NCBI RefSeq assembly: GCF_007556815.1
Contig: NZ_CP041743.1
Span: 2,108,001 to 2,172,000 of the forward strand
Length of the DNA: 64,000 nucleotides
Source: Paraburkholderia megapolitana
GTDB taxonomy: Bacteria > Pseudomonadota > Gammaproteobacteria > Burkholderiales > Burkholderiaceae
Reading direction: 5' to 3'
Below, in pieces: positions 51,456 to 61,368 of this stretch. The translations under genes were made by a program, and so were the position numbers. Under the pieces are notes generated by a model that was not told the DNA's origin, did no database searches, and saw nothing but the letters and a program-made list of their open reading frames with translations. Every line of letters starts with the position of its first letter. The first letter of the stretch is position 1.

Positions 51456-52691
51456 CTACAACCCCAGAGCCGAAATGAACTGGTTCGTATAGCCTAGCGT
51501 GCCCGCCTTGCCATAGTTGTTGCAGGTGTCGGAAGAGTTGCCGTCAACGGTTGCCGGAGCACAATCGCGGTCGCGCGAGAACGCCCAGAAATGAATCCCG
51601 GCAATCTTCTTGGACAGTGCATAGTTCGCCACGGTGACGGCATCGGCCAGCGTGAACGTTTCGTCGATGCTGTCGTTGCCGCCGATCATCGGTGTCACTT
51701 CAATCTGGCTGTACGGCACCTTCCAGTAATTGTGCAGACTTTCAGCGGCAGAGATGGTCGACTGCCCCATATTGCACTTGCCGCTACTGTTGAGCGTGCA
51801 CAGCGACGCATTCTCCTGACCCGACGAGGCGAAGTCCATTGTCATCAGATTGATGGTGTAGTTCTTCAGCCCGTAGTTCTGGATCGCGGTCATCACCATC
51901 GCGCCGGTGCCACCGAGGCTGTTGCTTTCGTTGCCGCCGTCGGTGGCGATCGTGAAGCTGAAGCGCAGGTTCGGATAGGTTGCCTGTGCCGTCGATACGC
52001 GTGCCACCAGATTGTTGATATCGCTCTGCGACTGGCCGTTTTCGATATCGAAGTCGATGCCTAGCAGGTTCGCGCTGTTGTAGGTCTGGATGAACTTCGC
52101 GAAATTAGCGTCCGACGTGCAGAGAAAGCTCGCTCCTGCGCCCCCTGTGGACACGGTGTACTTCTTGCCCGCGTTAACGAAGCTCCCCACGTTCGCCTTG
52201 GCAAACGCCGAAGCCGACACGCCATTCCAGTTTTCGCTGCCGCAGCTGCCGGTGGCGAACGCCCAGGTGATGGCCTGAAGCTTGGCTGGGATCACATTCA
52301 CCAGTAGTTGCGAACTACCGGTAACGGTCGTGTTCATCTGGTTGCCGCCAAAGTCGCCCGAGTAGAAGTAAGGGCTGTAGATGAAACTGCTAGGCGGCGG
52401 CGTGCTCGTACCGCTGCAGGTAGTCGGTTGCCAGTACCAGGTGCTGATGGTCGGATCGGTACCGTCGCTGCCGTTGGTGCCGGCGTTCACTTCCTTGTAG
52501 TACGAGCCGTTGGCCGGATACTGCACCACAGTGCCCACCGGATAATCGACGCCGGCGGTCCACACGCTGAACTGACAGGTTGCCGCAGACGTCGCAGCGG
52601 TTTGCGCGGTCGCTGACTGTGCGGCAACGTGCGCCGAGAACCCTAGACACGAAAGACAGATTGCAAGCACTCTTATAACTTTCGATTTCAT
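51456..52691 (-). CDS. Secreted GH18 family glycosidase (chitinase) with chitin-binding module
   Basis: A 411-residue secreted enzyme. A signal peptide (residues 1-24, ending HVAA-QS) is followed by a CBM5/12-like chitin-binding module (about 39-92, CQFSVW, YPVGTVVQYPANGSYYKE, TSTWYW-like STWYWQPTTC). After a Pro-rich linker comes a GH18 barrel with the DxDxE active site at Asp213, Asp215 and Glu217 (GIDFDIE). It should cleave chitin or chitin-like glycans outside the cell. The start at 52691 has AGGAGG. It is downstream of a GH71/99-like gene with an 82-base gap, likely one operon. Confidence 0.85.
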   Translation of the reverse strand: MKSKVIRVLAICLSCLGFSAHVAAQSATAQTAATSAATCQFSVWTAGVDYPVGTVVQYPANGSYYKEVNAGTNGSDGTDPTISTWYWQPTTCSGTSTPPPSSFIYSPYFYSGDFGGNQMNTTVTGSSQLLVNVIPAKLQAITWAFATGSCGSENWNGVSASAFAKANVGSFVNAGKKYTVSTGGAGASFLCTSDANFAKFIQTYNSANLLGIDFDIENGQSQSDINNLVARVSTAQATYPNLRFSFTIATDGGNESNSLGGTGAMVMTAIQNYGLKNYTINLMTMDFASSGQENASLCTLNSSGKCNMGQSTISAAESLHNYWKVPYSQIEVTPMIGGNDSIDETFTLADAVTVANYALSKKIAGIHFWAFSRDRDCAPATVDGNSSDTCNNYGKAGTLGYTNQFISALGL

Positions 52692-52773
52692 TTGATCCTC
52701 CTGACGAGATTGAAATGACTGCGTGCGAAGCGTCGATGCTTTCGCTCGCGTTCGCATGCAGTAACGCCCCAGC

Positions 52774-54459
52774 TCAAGAAATCGTGATGTCGAACTGTTC
52801 CCAGCCACCTACCTGAGTGGCACTGGCAATGAGCGGACCTTGTCCCGCATTGCTCGCGGTGACATAGCGCCCGTTGGCGCGCGACAACAAAGCCACCGCG
52901 CCGTTAGTGCCCGGTTGAATGACGATGCGGAAGGTTTCCCACTGGCCGACCGCCGTGCGATTGGCGATGAGCGGTTGAGCGCCCGCGTTTTCCGCGGTGA
53001 CGTACTTGCCGTTGGCATGCGCAAGCAACGCGATGTCGCCGTTGCCCGCGTTGACCATGTCGAATTGCTCCCACTGGCCGACGGCCGTGCGGTTTGCAAT
53101 CAGCGGTGCGGTGCCGGCGCTGTCGGCAGTCACGATCAGGTTGTTGACCCTGGCCGTGAAGCTCACCACGGTCGCTACACCGGTGTTGCTGCCCACTGTC
53201 GGAGCGGTAGGGCGCACTGGTGTCAGCGCGAGCGTGCCTTTGAGCATGCGGCCGCCATCGCCGGTCAGACGCAGGTAGTAGTCGGACGAACACGGCGTGC
53301 CGTCCTCGTCGAGGCTCAGATAGCTCGAGTTCGACGGCACATCCGCTTGCGTCGCGGCAGTCTTCGCGATCTGATGGCCTTCGTTGTACTCGTCGAACAT
53401 CGAGATGTAGAAGCCGGCCACGCCGAGATTGGCCAGGTTGTAGAACTGTCGCCACATGTAGTTGCCGTGCACCCGTTCGCGTTGCGACAGATCGCCGGGC
53501 ATCACACAGGGCTGATAGTCGATGCCATGCGCGTCGCAATCCGCCTTGTCGGCGGCATTGATATCGACAGCGAACGCATCGGCTTGCTGGATCGTGCTCA
53601 TCGCCCCGATCATCCACGGCGAGAGCATGTTGAACTGGTGGAAGACGTCGAGAAAATTGGGCCGAACCGATTCACCGGTACGCCAGTGTGTCGGCACGCC
53701 GCCGATCAGATACACGCCCTGGCTCTTGAACCACGCAACCACGTCGGCACAGACATCGGCGCTGAACGGCCGGCTGTCGTCATTGAAGCCGAAGCCCCAG
53801 ATGCATACCACCGGCTTGCCGTTCTGCTTCGCGTAAGCAGGGGAGGCCGTCAGCGCGGACATCTTCGAGGTCCAGTCCGTTTTCATCTGCGACTGCATGT
53901 CGGTCCAGCCGGACACGTCGTACATGATGTAGAACTTGCGGCCGTAGGTCTCCGCCGCGGTGCGCACCTTGGTGGCCATCGCATCGCGCGTCGGACCTTC
54001 GCTCGAATCGGGATCGAAGCGTTGCAGCGCGACGGTATCGATGGCGTTCTGCTGCATCCATGCGAACTGCGCGTTGACCGTATCCTGGTCGTAGTCCGAG
54101 AACAGGGTGGCGGTTGCGCCGCTGTGCAGCGGTGCGAAATTCGTCGGATAGGTATGCGTGTAATCGTGCATGTCGGGCCATGCACGAATGCCTGCATTCG
54201 TGGGCGAGGGTGGTTGCGACCAGTTCTGCGACCAGTGCCACCAGCCATTGATCGGCGCGCCATCGCCGAGTGCCGCAAACCAGCCCTGGTAGCCGACGGT
54301 GACCTTGCCGACCACATCGCCAGGTGCGCTGATGGCCGCCACTCCGGAAGCCGCCGACGCCGCCACAGCCACCGCGCCGGAAACCGATGGAGAACCGATT
54401 GCGCCGAGCGCAGCGGCGGCAGCACTGCCTTTCAGAAACGAGCGACGTGAAATGCTCAT
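52774..54459 (-). CDS. Tat-exported GH71/99-like glycosidase with C-terminal beta-trefoil
   Basis: A 561-residue exported protein. A twin-arginine signal (SRRSFLKG) and an Ala-rich stretch precede a TIM-barrel domain similar to GH71/GH99-type proteins (VTVGYQGWFAALGDG, FSDYDQDTVNAQFAWMQQN, VVCIWGFGFND, GFYISMFDEYNEGHQIAKTA). Residues about 428-561 hold three copies of a PLIANRTAVGQWEQFD-like repeat, a fascin-like beta-trefoil that would bind glycans. GH71 enzymes cut alpha-1,3-glucan, a fungal wall polymer; whether this one does is inferred. It precedes the chitinase gene on the same strand. Confidence 0.78.
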   Translation of the reverse strand: MSISRRSFLKGSAAAAALGAIGSPSVSGAVAVAASAASGVAAISAPGDVVGKVTVGYQGWFAALGDGAPINGWWHWSQNWSQPPSPTNAGIRAWPDMHDYTHTYPTNFAPLHSGATATLFSDYDQDTVNAQFAWMQQNAIDTVALQRFDPDSSEGPTRDAMATKVRTAAETYGRKFYIMYDVSGWTDMQSQMKTDWTSKMSALTASPAYAKQNGKPVVCIWGFGFNDDSRPFSADVCADVVAWFKSQGVYLIGGVPTHWRTGESVRPNFLDVFHQFNMLSPWMIGAMSTIQQADAFAVDINAADKADCDAHGIDYQPCVMPGDLSQRERVHGNYMWRQFYNLANLGVAGFYISMFDEYNEGHQIAKTAATQADVPSNSSYLSLDEDGTPCSSDYYLRLTGDGGRMLKGTLALTPVRPTAPTVGSNTGVATVVSFTARVNNLIVTADSAGTAPLIANRTAVGQWEQFDMVNAGNGDIALLAHANGKYVTAENAGAQPLIANRTAVGQWETFRIVIQPGTNGAVALLSRANGRYVTASNAGQGPLIASATQVGGWEQFDITIS

Positions 54460-55023
54460 AAGGGTCTCCGGGACGATTGAGTCAATGACCGCGAATTTCT
54501 TTAAGGAAAGGCAATAAGAATGTTGAATAAAGCAGTCGATTGCAGCGGAAATTCCGGAGACTCAATAGGGCATCTCCGAACAGATATCCGGACTGCATTG
54601 GATGGCATTCCATTTATGCGAAACAAAGGAATCTCATGGGGGGCTCATTTCAGTAAATGGGTTTCCACACCGGTTTAAATGCGCAGCATCGCATTCGGAG
54701 CGGGCAGGGCAACGGCGCGGACGCTATGCATGAGCCATGCAAGGGACCGCGGCGAACCTGCCTGAAAAATCATGAGCTATACATCGAATGCGAAACCACA
54801 GTAGACAGATAACGTACCTCTTTTGCAATAAGAATCTCCATATAGGGCGTTAAAAAGCTAGGTTGCATATTAGTGGACTGTCTGACGTAGTATCACTAGG
54901 AGCAGTGGAATTTCAATTGCAGATGAGGATCTGGTATTCGCAGCGCATTATTTGCATCCGGAGAAGAGGCGTATATTTGAAGCCTCTTCATGTCCCGCCA
55001 ATCAAGCATCCGAGGTAAATGCC
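54460..55023. other. Gene-poor divergent stretch of 564 bases
   Basis: This AT-richer region separates the leftward glycosidase operon from the rightward hydrolase gene and must hold both promoters. The only clear structure is the inverted repeat TGCATG-AGC-CATGCA at 54727-54741. I see no supported small gene or RNA; the frame that extends the hydrolase back to 54952 lacks a ribosome site. Confidence 0.5.
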
Positions 55024-55905
55024 ATGCGAGAAAAAACGAATCGAAGCAGGTCGCGAGTACAGCGCCTGTTCTTGTGTGCCTGCACCGTGTTTGCCGTGCA
55101 GTACGCACAATACGCACAAGCCGAAGCGCGCTGGCAGACCTTGCCGCCCACTCCCGCGCCTGTCGCTGGCGAGCACCACGGCATTGCCGACGTCAATGGC
55201 ATTCACCTGTATTACGCGACGATCGGCAGCGGCTCGCCGGTCATCCTGTTGCACGGCGGTCTGTCGAATTCCGACTACTTCGGCAATCAGATCCGCGCCT
55301 TGATGAAGCACCACGAGGTGGTGATTGTCGACAGCCGTGGGCACGGACGCAGCACGCGTGACGCGCGGCCCTTCGGATACGACTTGATGACCGACGATGT
55401 CGTCGCGCTGATGGACAAACTGAAGCTGCAGAAGGCCGACATTGTCGGCTGGAGCGACGGCGCAATCATCGGGCTCGATCTGGCGATCCGTTACCCGGAC
55501 CGGGTCGGCAAGGTGATCGCGTTCGCTGCGAATACGAAGACGGACGGTGTGATCCAGGATGTCGAAAGGAACCCGACGTTCGCTGCATTCATCAAGCGTG
55601 CGGGCAATGAATACCGCCATCTGTCGCCGACACCAAACGAATATGATGCATTCGTCGAGCAGATCAGTCACATGTGGGCGTCACAACCGAACTGGACCGA
55701 TGCGCAGCTCAAGGGCATCAAGGCGCCTGTACTGGTACTCGATGGCGATCATGACGAGGCGATCCACCGCGAGCACACCGAATATATCGCTGCGACGATT
55801 CCGGGCGCCGGGTTGATGATATTGCCGAACACCAGTCACTTCGCGTTCCTGCAGGACCCCGAGGCATTCAACTTCGCGATCGAGCATTTTCTCGGCGACA
55901 GATAG
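55024..55905 (+). CDS. Exported alpha/beta hydrolase
   Basis: A 293-residue hydrolase with a likely Sec signal (RVQRLFLCACTVFAVQYAQY, ending near AQAEA). It has the oxyanion strand VILLHGGLSNSDYFG, the nucleophile elbow GWSDGA with Ser144, an acid in LDGDHDEAI and His in NTSHFAFLQDP. The Asp after the nucleophile (GWSDG) is typical of a subgroup of esterase/C-C hydrolase-like proteins. It would act in the periplasm. GAGG lies upstream of the ATG at 55024. It converges with the TetR gene after 21 bases. Confidence 0.85.
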   Translation: MREKTNRSRSRVQRLFLCACTVFAVQYAQYAQAEARWQTLPPTPAPVAGEHHGIADVNGIHLYYATIGSGSPVILLHGGLSNSDYFGNQIRALMKHHEVVIVDSRGHGRSTRDARPFGYDLMTDDVVALMDKLKLQKADIVGWSDGAIIGLDLAIRYPDRVGKVIAFAANTKTDGVIQDVERNPTFAAFIKRAGNEYRHLSPTPNEYDAFVEQISHMWASQPNWTDAQLKGIKAPVLVLDGDHDEAIHREHTEYIAATIPGAGLMILPNTSHFAFLQDPEAFNFAIEHFLGDR

Positions 55906-55926
55906 GGCGAACGCGAACGCAATGCC

Positions 55927-56538
55927 TCAGGAAAAACTAAACCCGCGCATGACCGATGCGACAACCCAGCGTGCCTCCGCTTCGGGTAGCGGGGGCAGTG
56001 GTTCACGCAGGCTTCTGAGAAAAAATCCGGTCAGGCTGGCATGAATGACCGCGGCAGCACGCTGCGCGTTCAGATCGGGGCGCAACTGGTTGCGATCGAT
56101 CGCCGCCCGTAAGGCGTGCTCGATCTGGGTTTCGGCATGGCGCCGGCTCTCGTCGATCCTGTGCCAGAACACTTCGGTTTCGACGGCCGGCTCGCAACGC
56201 GACAGGATGATTGTGTAGAGGCGTCGCGCGGCACCCGCCGACAGCACCTGCGTGAGAAGAAACGTGAGGTTTCTTTGCAGCTGTCCGAGCGGATCGTCGT
56301 CCCACTCGCTCCACGCCGCGATAAACGGATCCACCGGCAACGATGCATCTTCGAACAAGGCTTCGAAGACCGCCAGCTTGTTTCTGAAGTGCCCATACAC
56401 CGCACCGCGCGTGACGCCGGCGGCTTCGGCCACATCCGATAGCGATGCACGCGAAACGCCGCGTTGCATGAAGACGCGTTCGGCCGCCTGCAATATCTGC
56501 GCGCGGGTATCGAGGGCGTGTTTCCTGGTCCGTTTCAT
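55927..56538 (-). CDS. TetR family regulator of the efflux operon (AcrR/TtgR-like)
   Basis: A 203-residue repressor of the AcrR group: DTRAQILQAAERVFMQRGVS, then VTRGAVYGHFRNKLAVFEAL and an all-helical ligand domain with PLGQLQRNLTFLLTQV. Members sense pump substrates. It follows the RND gene by 154 bases in the same direction, so it may be co-transcribed and act in feedback. The start at 56538 is chosen because the conserved N-terminus begins there; AGGA is about 10 bases upstream. Confidence 0.87.
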   Translation of the reverse strand: MKRTRKHALDTRAQILQAAERVFMQRGVSRASLSDVAEAAGVTRGAVYGHFRNKLAVFEALFEDASLPVDPFIAAWSEWDDDPLGQLQRNLTFLLTQVLSAGAARRLYTIILSRCEPAVETEVFWHRIDESRRHAETQIEHALRAAIDRNQLRPDLNAQRAAAVIHASLTGFFLRSLREPLPPLPEAEARWVVASVMRGFSFS

Positions 56539-56692
56539 TGCCGGAAGTCCTGCCGAACGTTGGCGAGCGCCGGGGTAGCGCCGAAACAGTTTGACTGGTG
56601 CATTCGTGGCGTTGGGCCATCTGGCTTCCCGGCAGGTTGCCGGCCAACGCTCACGAAGCACCCCCTGCCGGAAGCGGCAGGGGTATTGCTCA

Positions 56693-59600
56693 TCAGGTAT
56701 CGGTCTGGCCGTCGTGCTCGGCGAGCCGTAGCTTGTGTGTCACTTCATCGAGCTTGTCACCCAGCATGCGGCGCACCGATACATAGAACACCGGGATCAG
56801 CAGCAAGCCGAAGACCGTAGCAAACAGCATCCCGCCGATCACACCAATGCCGATTTCATGTCGCGACGCGGCACCGGCACCGGACGAGATCACGAGCGGG
56901 AACACACCGAGTATGAAGGCCATCGACGTCATCAGAATCGGTCGTAGCCGCAGCTTCGCCGCATTCAACGTCGCGTCGAAGAGCGTCATGCCGTGCGCCT
57001 GGCCATCCACCGCGAATTCCACGATCAGAATCGCGTTCTTCGCCGCCAGCCCGATCACCGTCACCATGCCGATCTTGAAGTAGATGTCGTTCGGCACGCC
57101 TGTCAGCAGACAGAAGGTCAACATACCCAGCAGGCCGAGCGGAACCACCAGCAGCACCGCAACCGGAATCGACCAGCTCTCGTACAGCGCAGCGAGACAG
57201 AGGAAGACGATCACGATCGACAGGATGGTCAGCAGGGTTGCCGAGTTCCCGGCCAGGATTTCCTGATACGACTGTCCTGTCCAGTCCGCGGCAAAGCCCG
57301 GCGGCAACGATTTGTTGATGATGCCTTGAATCGTGTCCATCGCCTGGCCGGTCGAATAGCCGGGCGCCGAGTTACCGACGATTTCGATTGCCGAATAGCC
57401 GTTATAACGCGGCAGTGCCTGCGGACCCACACCCCAGGTCGCCTTCACGACGCTCGACAGCGGCACCATGTTGTACGGACTGATCGCGCTGTTGCTGACC
57501 GACGGATTGACCGGTGTCTGGTAGCCGCTCGAGTTGACGCCACTGGCCGTGCTGCTCGAACTCGTGGTCGTGGACGATGAACTCGTCACATTGGTCGGCG
57601 TGTACAGATGCTGGAGCGAGTCGAGACCCATCCGGAACGGCGCATCCGACTGCACATAGACGCGCTTCACGCGGCCTGCATACGTGAACTGGTCGATGTA
57701 GGAGGGCGCCAGTTGCGACTGGATCGTGCTGTAGACGTCGTTCAGCGACAGTCCCATCGACTGCGCCTGCACGCGATCGACAGTCACCTGCAGTTGCGGT
57801 GCTTCAGGCAGCGAGTTCGGGCGAACACCGAACAGGACCGGATTCTTGGCCGCCTGACCCAGCAGCATGCCCGTGGCCTGTCCCAGTTCAGCACGCGATT
57901 GCCCGGCGCGCGCCTGCAGGTACATGTCGACCCCGCCAAACTGACTCAACCCGCGGATGGTCGGCAGATTCACCACGAAGATCTGGGCGTCGGTAATGCT
58001 GTGCAAGATCCCATTGGCCTCCGGAATCAGCTGCATGGCCGTTTTCGAACGTGCTTTCCAGTCGGTCAGCTTGATAAAGATCATGCCGACGTTTTCGCTG
58101 TTACCGACGAAGCTGAAGCCCTTCACGTTGAAGATGCCGGCAATGTCCTTGCCGATCGGGCTGTTTTCGAGCTTCTTGTTGATCTCGGCCATTACCTGGC
58201 TGTTGCGTTCGAGCGTCGCGCCGGTAGGCAGACTGACCAGTGCCAGCATGAAGCCCTGATCCTCGTCCGGTACGAACGATGTCGGCAGGCGAGTGAACAG
58301 GAACCCGGTCAGCACGGCGACCAGTGCAAACAGAACCATCCAGCGCGGTGCGTGACGAACCGCACGCGTGACCTGACCGAAATACGTATCGCTCAGCTTG
58401 GCGAATGCCGCGTTGAACCACCGGTAGATCCTGTTCGGTTTCTCGTCGTGTGTCGGCCGGAGAATCGCAGCACACAGCGACGGCGTGAACGACATCGCGA
58501 GGAACGCCGAGAAGCCCATCGAAATCGCAATGGTCAACGCAAACTGCGCATAGATGATGCCGGTCGCGCCCGGTTGAAAGGCGGACGGCACGAACACCGC
58601 GATCAGCACCACCGTAATCGCGACGATGGCGCCGGTAATCTGGCCCATTGCTTTTCGCGTCGCTGGTTTTGGCGCGAGCTTCTCGTCGGACATGATCCGC
58701 TCGACGTTCTCGATCACCACGATCGCATCGTCGACGATAATCCCGATCGCCAGCACCATGCCGAACAGCGTGAGCTGGTTGAGCGAGTAGTTCAGCGCCT
58801 TCAGGCCGATGAACGTACCGAGCAGCGCGACCGGAATGACCAGTGTCGGAATGATGGTCGCCCGCAGGTTCTGCAGGAAGATCAACATCACGAAGAACAC
58901 CAGCACGATGGCCTCGATCAGCGTGCGGACCACGTCGGTGATCGACGCCGTGATGAACGGTGTCGTGTCGTAAGGCACGTCCCAGCTCACGCCAGTGGGC
59001 AGATCCTTCGAGAGGATCGCCATCTCGGCCTTCACGGCCTTGGCGACTGCCAGCGCGTTGGAACCCGGCAGCAGGTACAGGCCGAGGCCGCCCGCTTCCT
59101 TGTCCTTATAGGTCGCGGAAGAGCCGTACGTCTGCGCGCCGAACGTGATGCGTGCAACGTCGCTCAGGCGGACGACCGTACCGGTGTTGGTCGACGTCAG
59201 GATGATGTCGCGGAACTGCTGCAGTGACGAGAACAACGCATCGCCGGACACGGTCGCGGTGAACGTCTGCCCCTTGACCGCGGGGTCCGCGCCGAGCGAC
59301 CCGGTGGCGAACTGGGCATTCTGTCCGCTGATCGCGTTGACGACCTGGGTCGTCGACAACCCGTAACTTTGCAGCTTGTCCGGATCGATCCAGATCCGCA
59401 CCGCGTATTCCGACCCGAGTTCGAACGTGTTACCCACGCCGTTGATCCGCGCGACCACCGGCTGGATCTGCGAAGCGACGATGTCGCTCAGGCGAGCGGC
59501 GTCGATGGCGGGGTTGGTGGAGGTCAGGCCGATGAACAACAGGATGTCAGGGCTGGCCTTGGCCACGACCACGCCTTGCTCGGTCACGGCGGTCGGCAGC

Positions 59601-59950
59601 AGCGGCTGCGCGAGCTGCACCTTGTTCTGCACCTGCACTTCGGCGATATCCGGATTCGTGCCCGTTGCGAAGCTAAGGGTGATCGTCGCCGTGCCGTTGC
59701 TGCCCGAGGTCGAACTGAAGTACAGCAGGTTGTCGATACCGGTGAGCTGCTGCTCGATAACCTGCGTCACCGTCGATTCCATCGTGGCGGCGTTCGCGCC
59801 CGGATAGGTCGCCGTGACCGTCACTTCGGGCGGTGCGATGTCAGGATACGAATCGATCCCCATGCGCGACAGCGAAATGACGCCGAGCAGACAGATCAGG
59901 ATAGGGATCACCCAGGCAAAGACCGGGCGATCGATAAAGAAACGTGGCAT
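56693..59950 (-). CDS. RND multidrug efflux pump, inner-membrane transporter (HAE1)
   Basis: A 1085-residue AcrB/MexF-type proton-driven pump. The N-terminus MPRFFIDRPVFAWVIPILIC is diagnostic. The proton-relay Asp407-Asp408 in GIIVDDAIVVIEN fall at the same numbers as in AcrB. Twelve helices and two large periplasmic loops are evident. Residues about 783-825 are a Ser/Thr-rich stretch (SSSSTTTSSSSTASG) inserted in the second periplasmic loop, which makes it longer than AcrB (1049). AAGGAG precedes the start, 12 bases after the MFP stop. It exports drugs or toxic aromatics. Confidence 0.92.
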   Translation of the reverse strand: MPRFFIDRPVFAWVIPILICLLGVISLSRMGIDSYPDIAPPEVTVTATYPGANAATMESTVTQVIEQQLTGIDNLLYFSSTSGSNGTATITLSFATGTNPDIAEVQVQNKVQLAQPLLPTAVTEQGVVVAKASPDILLFIGLTSTNPAIDAARLSDIVASQIQPVVARINGVGNTFELGSEYAVRIWIDPDKLQSYGLSTTQVVNAISGQNAQFATGSLGADPAVKGQTFTATVSGDALFSSLQQFRDIILTSTNTGTVVRLSDVARITFGAQTYGSSATYKDKEAGGLGLYLLPGSNALAVAKAVKAEMAILSKDLPTGVSWDVPYDTTPFITASITDVVRTLIEAIVLVFFVMLIFLQNLRATIIPTLVIPVALLGTFIGLKALNYSLNQLTLFGMVLAIGIIVDDAIVVIENVERIMSDEKLAPKPATRKAMGQITGAIVAITVVLIAVFVPSAFQPGATGIIYAQFALTIAISMGFSAFLAMSFTPSLCAAILRPTHDEKPNRIYRWFNAAFAKLSDTYFGQVTRAVRHAPRWMVLFALVAVLTGFLFTRLPTSFVPDEDQGFMLALVSLPTGATLERNSQVMAEINKKLENSPIGKDIAGIFNVKGFSFVGNSENVGMIFIKLTDWKARSKTAMQLIPEANGILHSITDAQIFVVNLPTIRGLSQFGGVDMYLQARAGQSRAELGQATGMLLGQAAKNPVLFGVRPNSLPEAPQLQVTVDRVQAQSMGLSLNDVYSTIQSQLAPSYIDQFTYAGRVKRVYVQSDAPFRMGLDSLQHLYTPTNVTSSSSTTTSSSSTASGVNSSGYQTPVNPSVSNSAISPYNMVPLSSVVKATWGVGPQALPRYNGYSAIEIVGNSAPGYSTGQAMDTIQGIINKSLPPGFAADWTGQSYQEILAGNSATLLTILSIVIVFLCLAALYESWSIPVAVLLVVPLGLLGMLTFCLLTGVPNDIYFKIGMVTVIGLAAKNAILIVEFAVDGQAHGMTLFDATLNAAKLRLRPILMTSMAFILGVFPLVISSGAGAASRHEIGIGVIGGMLFATVFGLLLIPVFYVSVRRMLGDKLDEVTHKLRLAEHDGQTDT

Positions 59951-59962
59951 GAGACGAGCTCC

Positions 59963-61183
59963 TTACGACTTGACGCCGGCAGGCTTCGCGCCTGATGCCG
60001 GGGCTGAGCCGACCTGCGCTGAACTTGCACCCGTTGCCGGGGCTGGCTGCCATGGGTCTGCCTTGACAGGCGTTCCCTCACGCGCGCTCTGGATTCCCTG
60101 CACGATCACCTGGTCGCCCGATGCGAGACCGCCTGTGACGATCCAGCTGTTGCGATAGTTGTCGGTTGCAGTGACATCCTTGCGCGCCGCCTTGCCGTCC
60201 GCGCCCACGACCATCGCGTAGGCACCGACGGTGTCGCGCTGGATCGCCTGCTGCGGGATCAGGAACACGTTGTTCTGCGTACCGAGGCCGACCGTCAGCG
60301 ATACATACATGCCAGGCAGCAACTGATGCTGCGGATTCGGCACCTTCGCGCGCAGATTGACCGCACCGGTGGTCGAGTTCACTTCGACGTCGGAGAAGTC
60401 GAGCGTACCCACCTGATCGTACGGACGACCGTTGGGCAGCACCACCTGAACACTGGTGTCGTTCTGCGTGGCGAGGGCGACACTGCCCTGGCTTTGCGCC
60501 TGACGCAGCGTGATCAGATCGGCGGCGCTGATCGTGAAGTTCACGTAGAGCGGATCGAGCTGTTGCACGGTGGTGAGCAGGGTGCCGCTGGAGCCGCTAT
60601 CGGATGTGCCGCTACCGACGAGTGCGCCAGCCGTAACCTGCTGCTGCCCGGCAATGCCGCTGATCGGCGACGTGACCTTGGTGTAGCCAAGGTTGATGCG
60701 CGCACCGTCGACCGCAGCCTGATCGGCCTGAACCTTGGCCAGTGCGCTGCGTTCTGCGGCTTCGGCATCGTCAACGGTTTGTTGCGAGACCGAGCCGATC
60801 GGCAGCAACTTGCGATCGCGCTGCGCGGTCACACGATCATTGACGTAAGTCGCCTGATCCTGCGCCAGCGTAGCGAGATCGGTGTTGAGCACCGACTGGT
60901 AGAAGACCGGATCGATCTCGAACAGCAACTGACCCGCTTTGACTTCGGTGCCTTCCGTATACACACGCTTGAGCAGCACACCGGAAACGCGTGCGGTGAC
61001 ATTCGCGCTGTAATAGGCCGACAGCCGCCCGACGAGATCGCGGTTGAGCGGCACGTTCTGCGGCTCAGCCTTGATGACGCCCACCTGGGGCGGCGGCGGT
61101 GCCGGAGGCGTGCCCTTGCTGCAACCCACGAGGGCGATGAAACTAATGGACAGTAGCGACGTGCGCACAGGCAGTAACGTCAT
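59963..61183 (-). CDS. RND efflux periplasmic adaptor (membrane fusion protein)
   Basis: A 406-residue adaptor linking the RND pump to the outer-membrane channel. A lipoprotein signal with lipobox LVGC (Cys21) is followed by a Pro-rich linker, VSGVLLKRVYTEGTEVKAGQ of the lipoyl domain, a coiled hairpin (about 90-160), then the matching half-lipoyl and beta-barrel domains (GTLDFSDVEVNSTTGAVNLR). The start is uncertain: 61183 gives the best lipoprotein signal but has no strong ribosome site. It is the middle gene of the operon. Confidence 0.9.
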   Translation of the reverse strand: MTLLPVRTSLLSISFIALVGCSKGTPPAPPPPQVGVIKAEPQNVPLNRDLVGRLSAYYSANVTARVSGVLLKRVYTEGTEVKAGQLLFEIDPVFYQSVLNTDLATLAQDQATYVNDRVTAQRDRKLLPIGSVSQQTVDDAEAAERSALAKVQADQAAVDGARINLGYTKVTSPISGIAGQQQVTAGALVGSGTSDSGSSGTLLTTVQQLDPLYVNFTISAADLITLRQAQSQGSVALATQNDTSVQVVLPNGRPYDQVGTLDFSDVEVNSTTGAVNLRAKVPNPQHQLLPGMYVSLTVGLGTQNNVFLIPQQAIQRDTVGAYAMVVGADGKAARKDVTATDNYRNSWIVTGGLASGDQVIVQGIQSAREGTPVKADPWQPAPATGASSAQVGSAPASGAKPAGVKS

Positions 61184-61368
61184 AGGACACCATGCTTGCA
61201 TGATCGTGGAAAGGAAAAAGACCGGGAGTCCGTGCACAAAGATCGGCCACGGACAGCACCTGAATACCGGTCTGGATGAACCGCTTGCGGTGCGTCATAC
61301 GACGCGTGTCCGGAACATTGCATTCGAACCGGACACCGCGAATCAAACTGGATGAGTCCCTGCATCGG

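Noticed and set aside
52840..54450. 536-codon open frame opposite the GH71/99-like gene
   Set aside because: It is a shadow of the real gene in another frame: no ribosome site, biased composition (Arg, His, Ala, Val) and no recognisable motif.
57608..59227. 539-codon open frame on the plus strand opposite the RND pump gene
   Set aside because: Long antisense frames are expected in GC-rich genes. Its translation is a His/Arg/Asp-rich sequence without domains, and the opposite strand has an unmistakable RND pump.
61318..61328. TTGCATTCGAA, resembling the LacI-type half site at 19983
   Set aside because: Only one half of the palindrome is present and the place (inside the efflux operon, in a hairpin loop) makes no regulatory sense. 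Chance match is likely.
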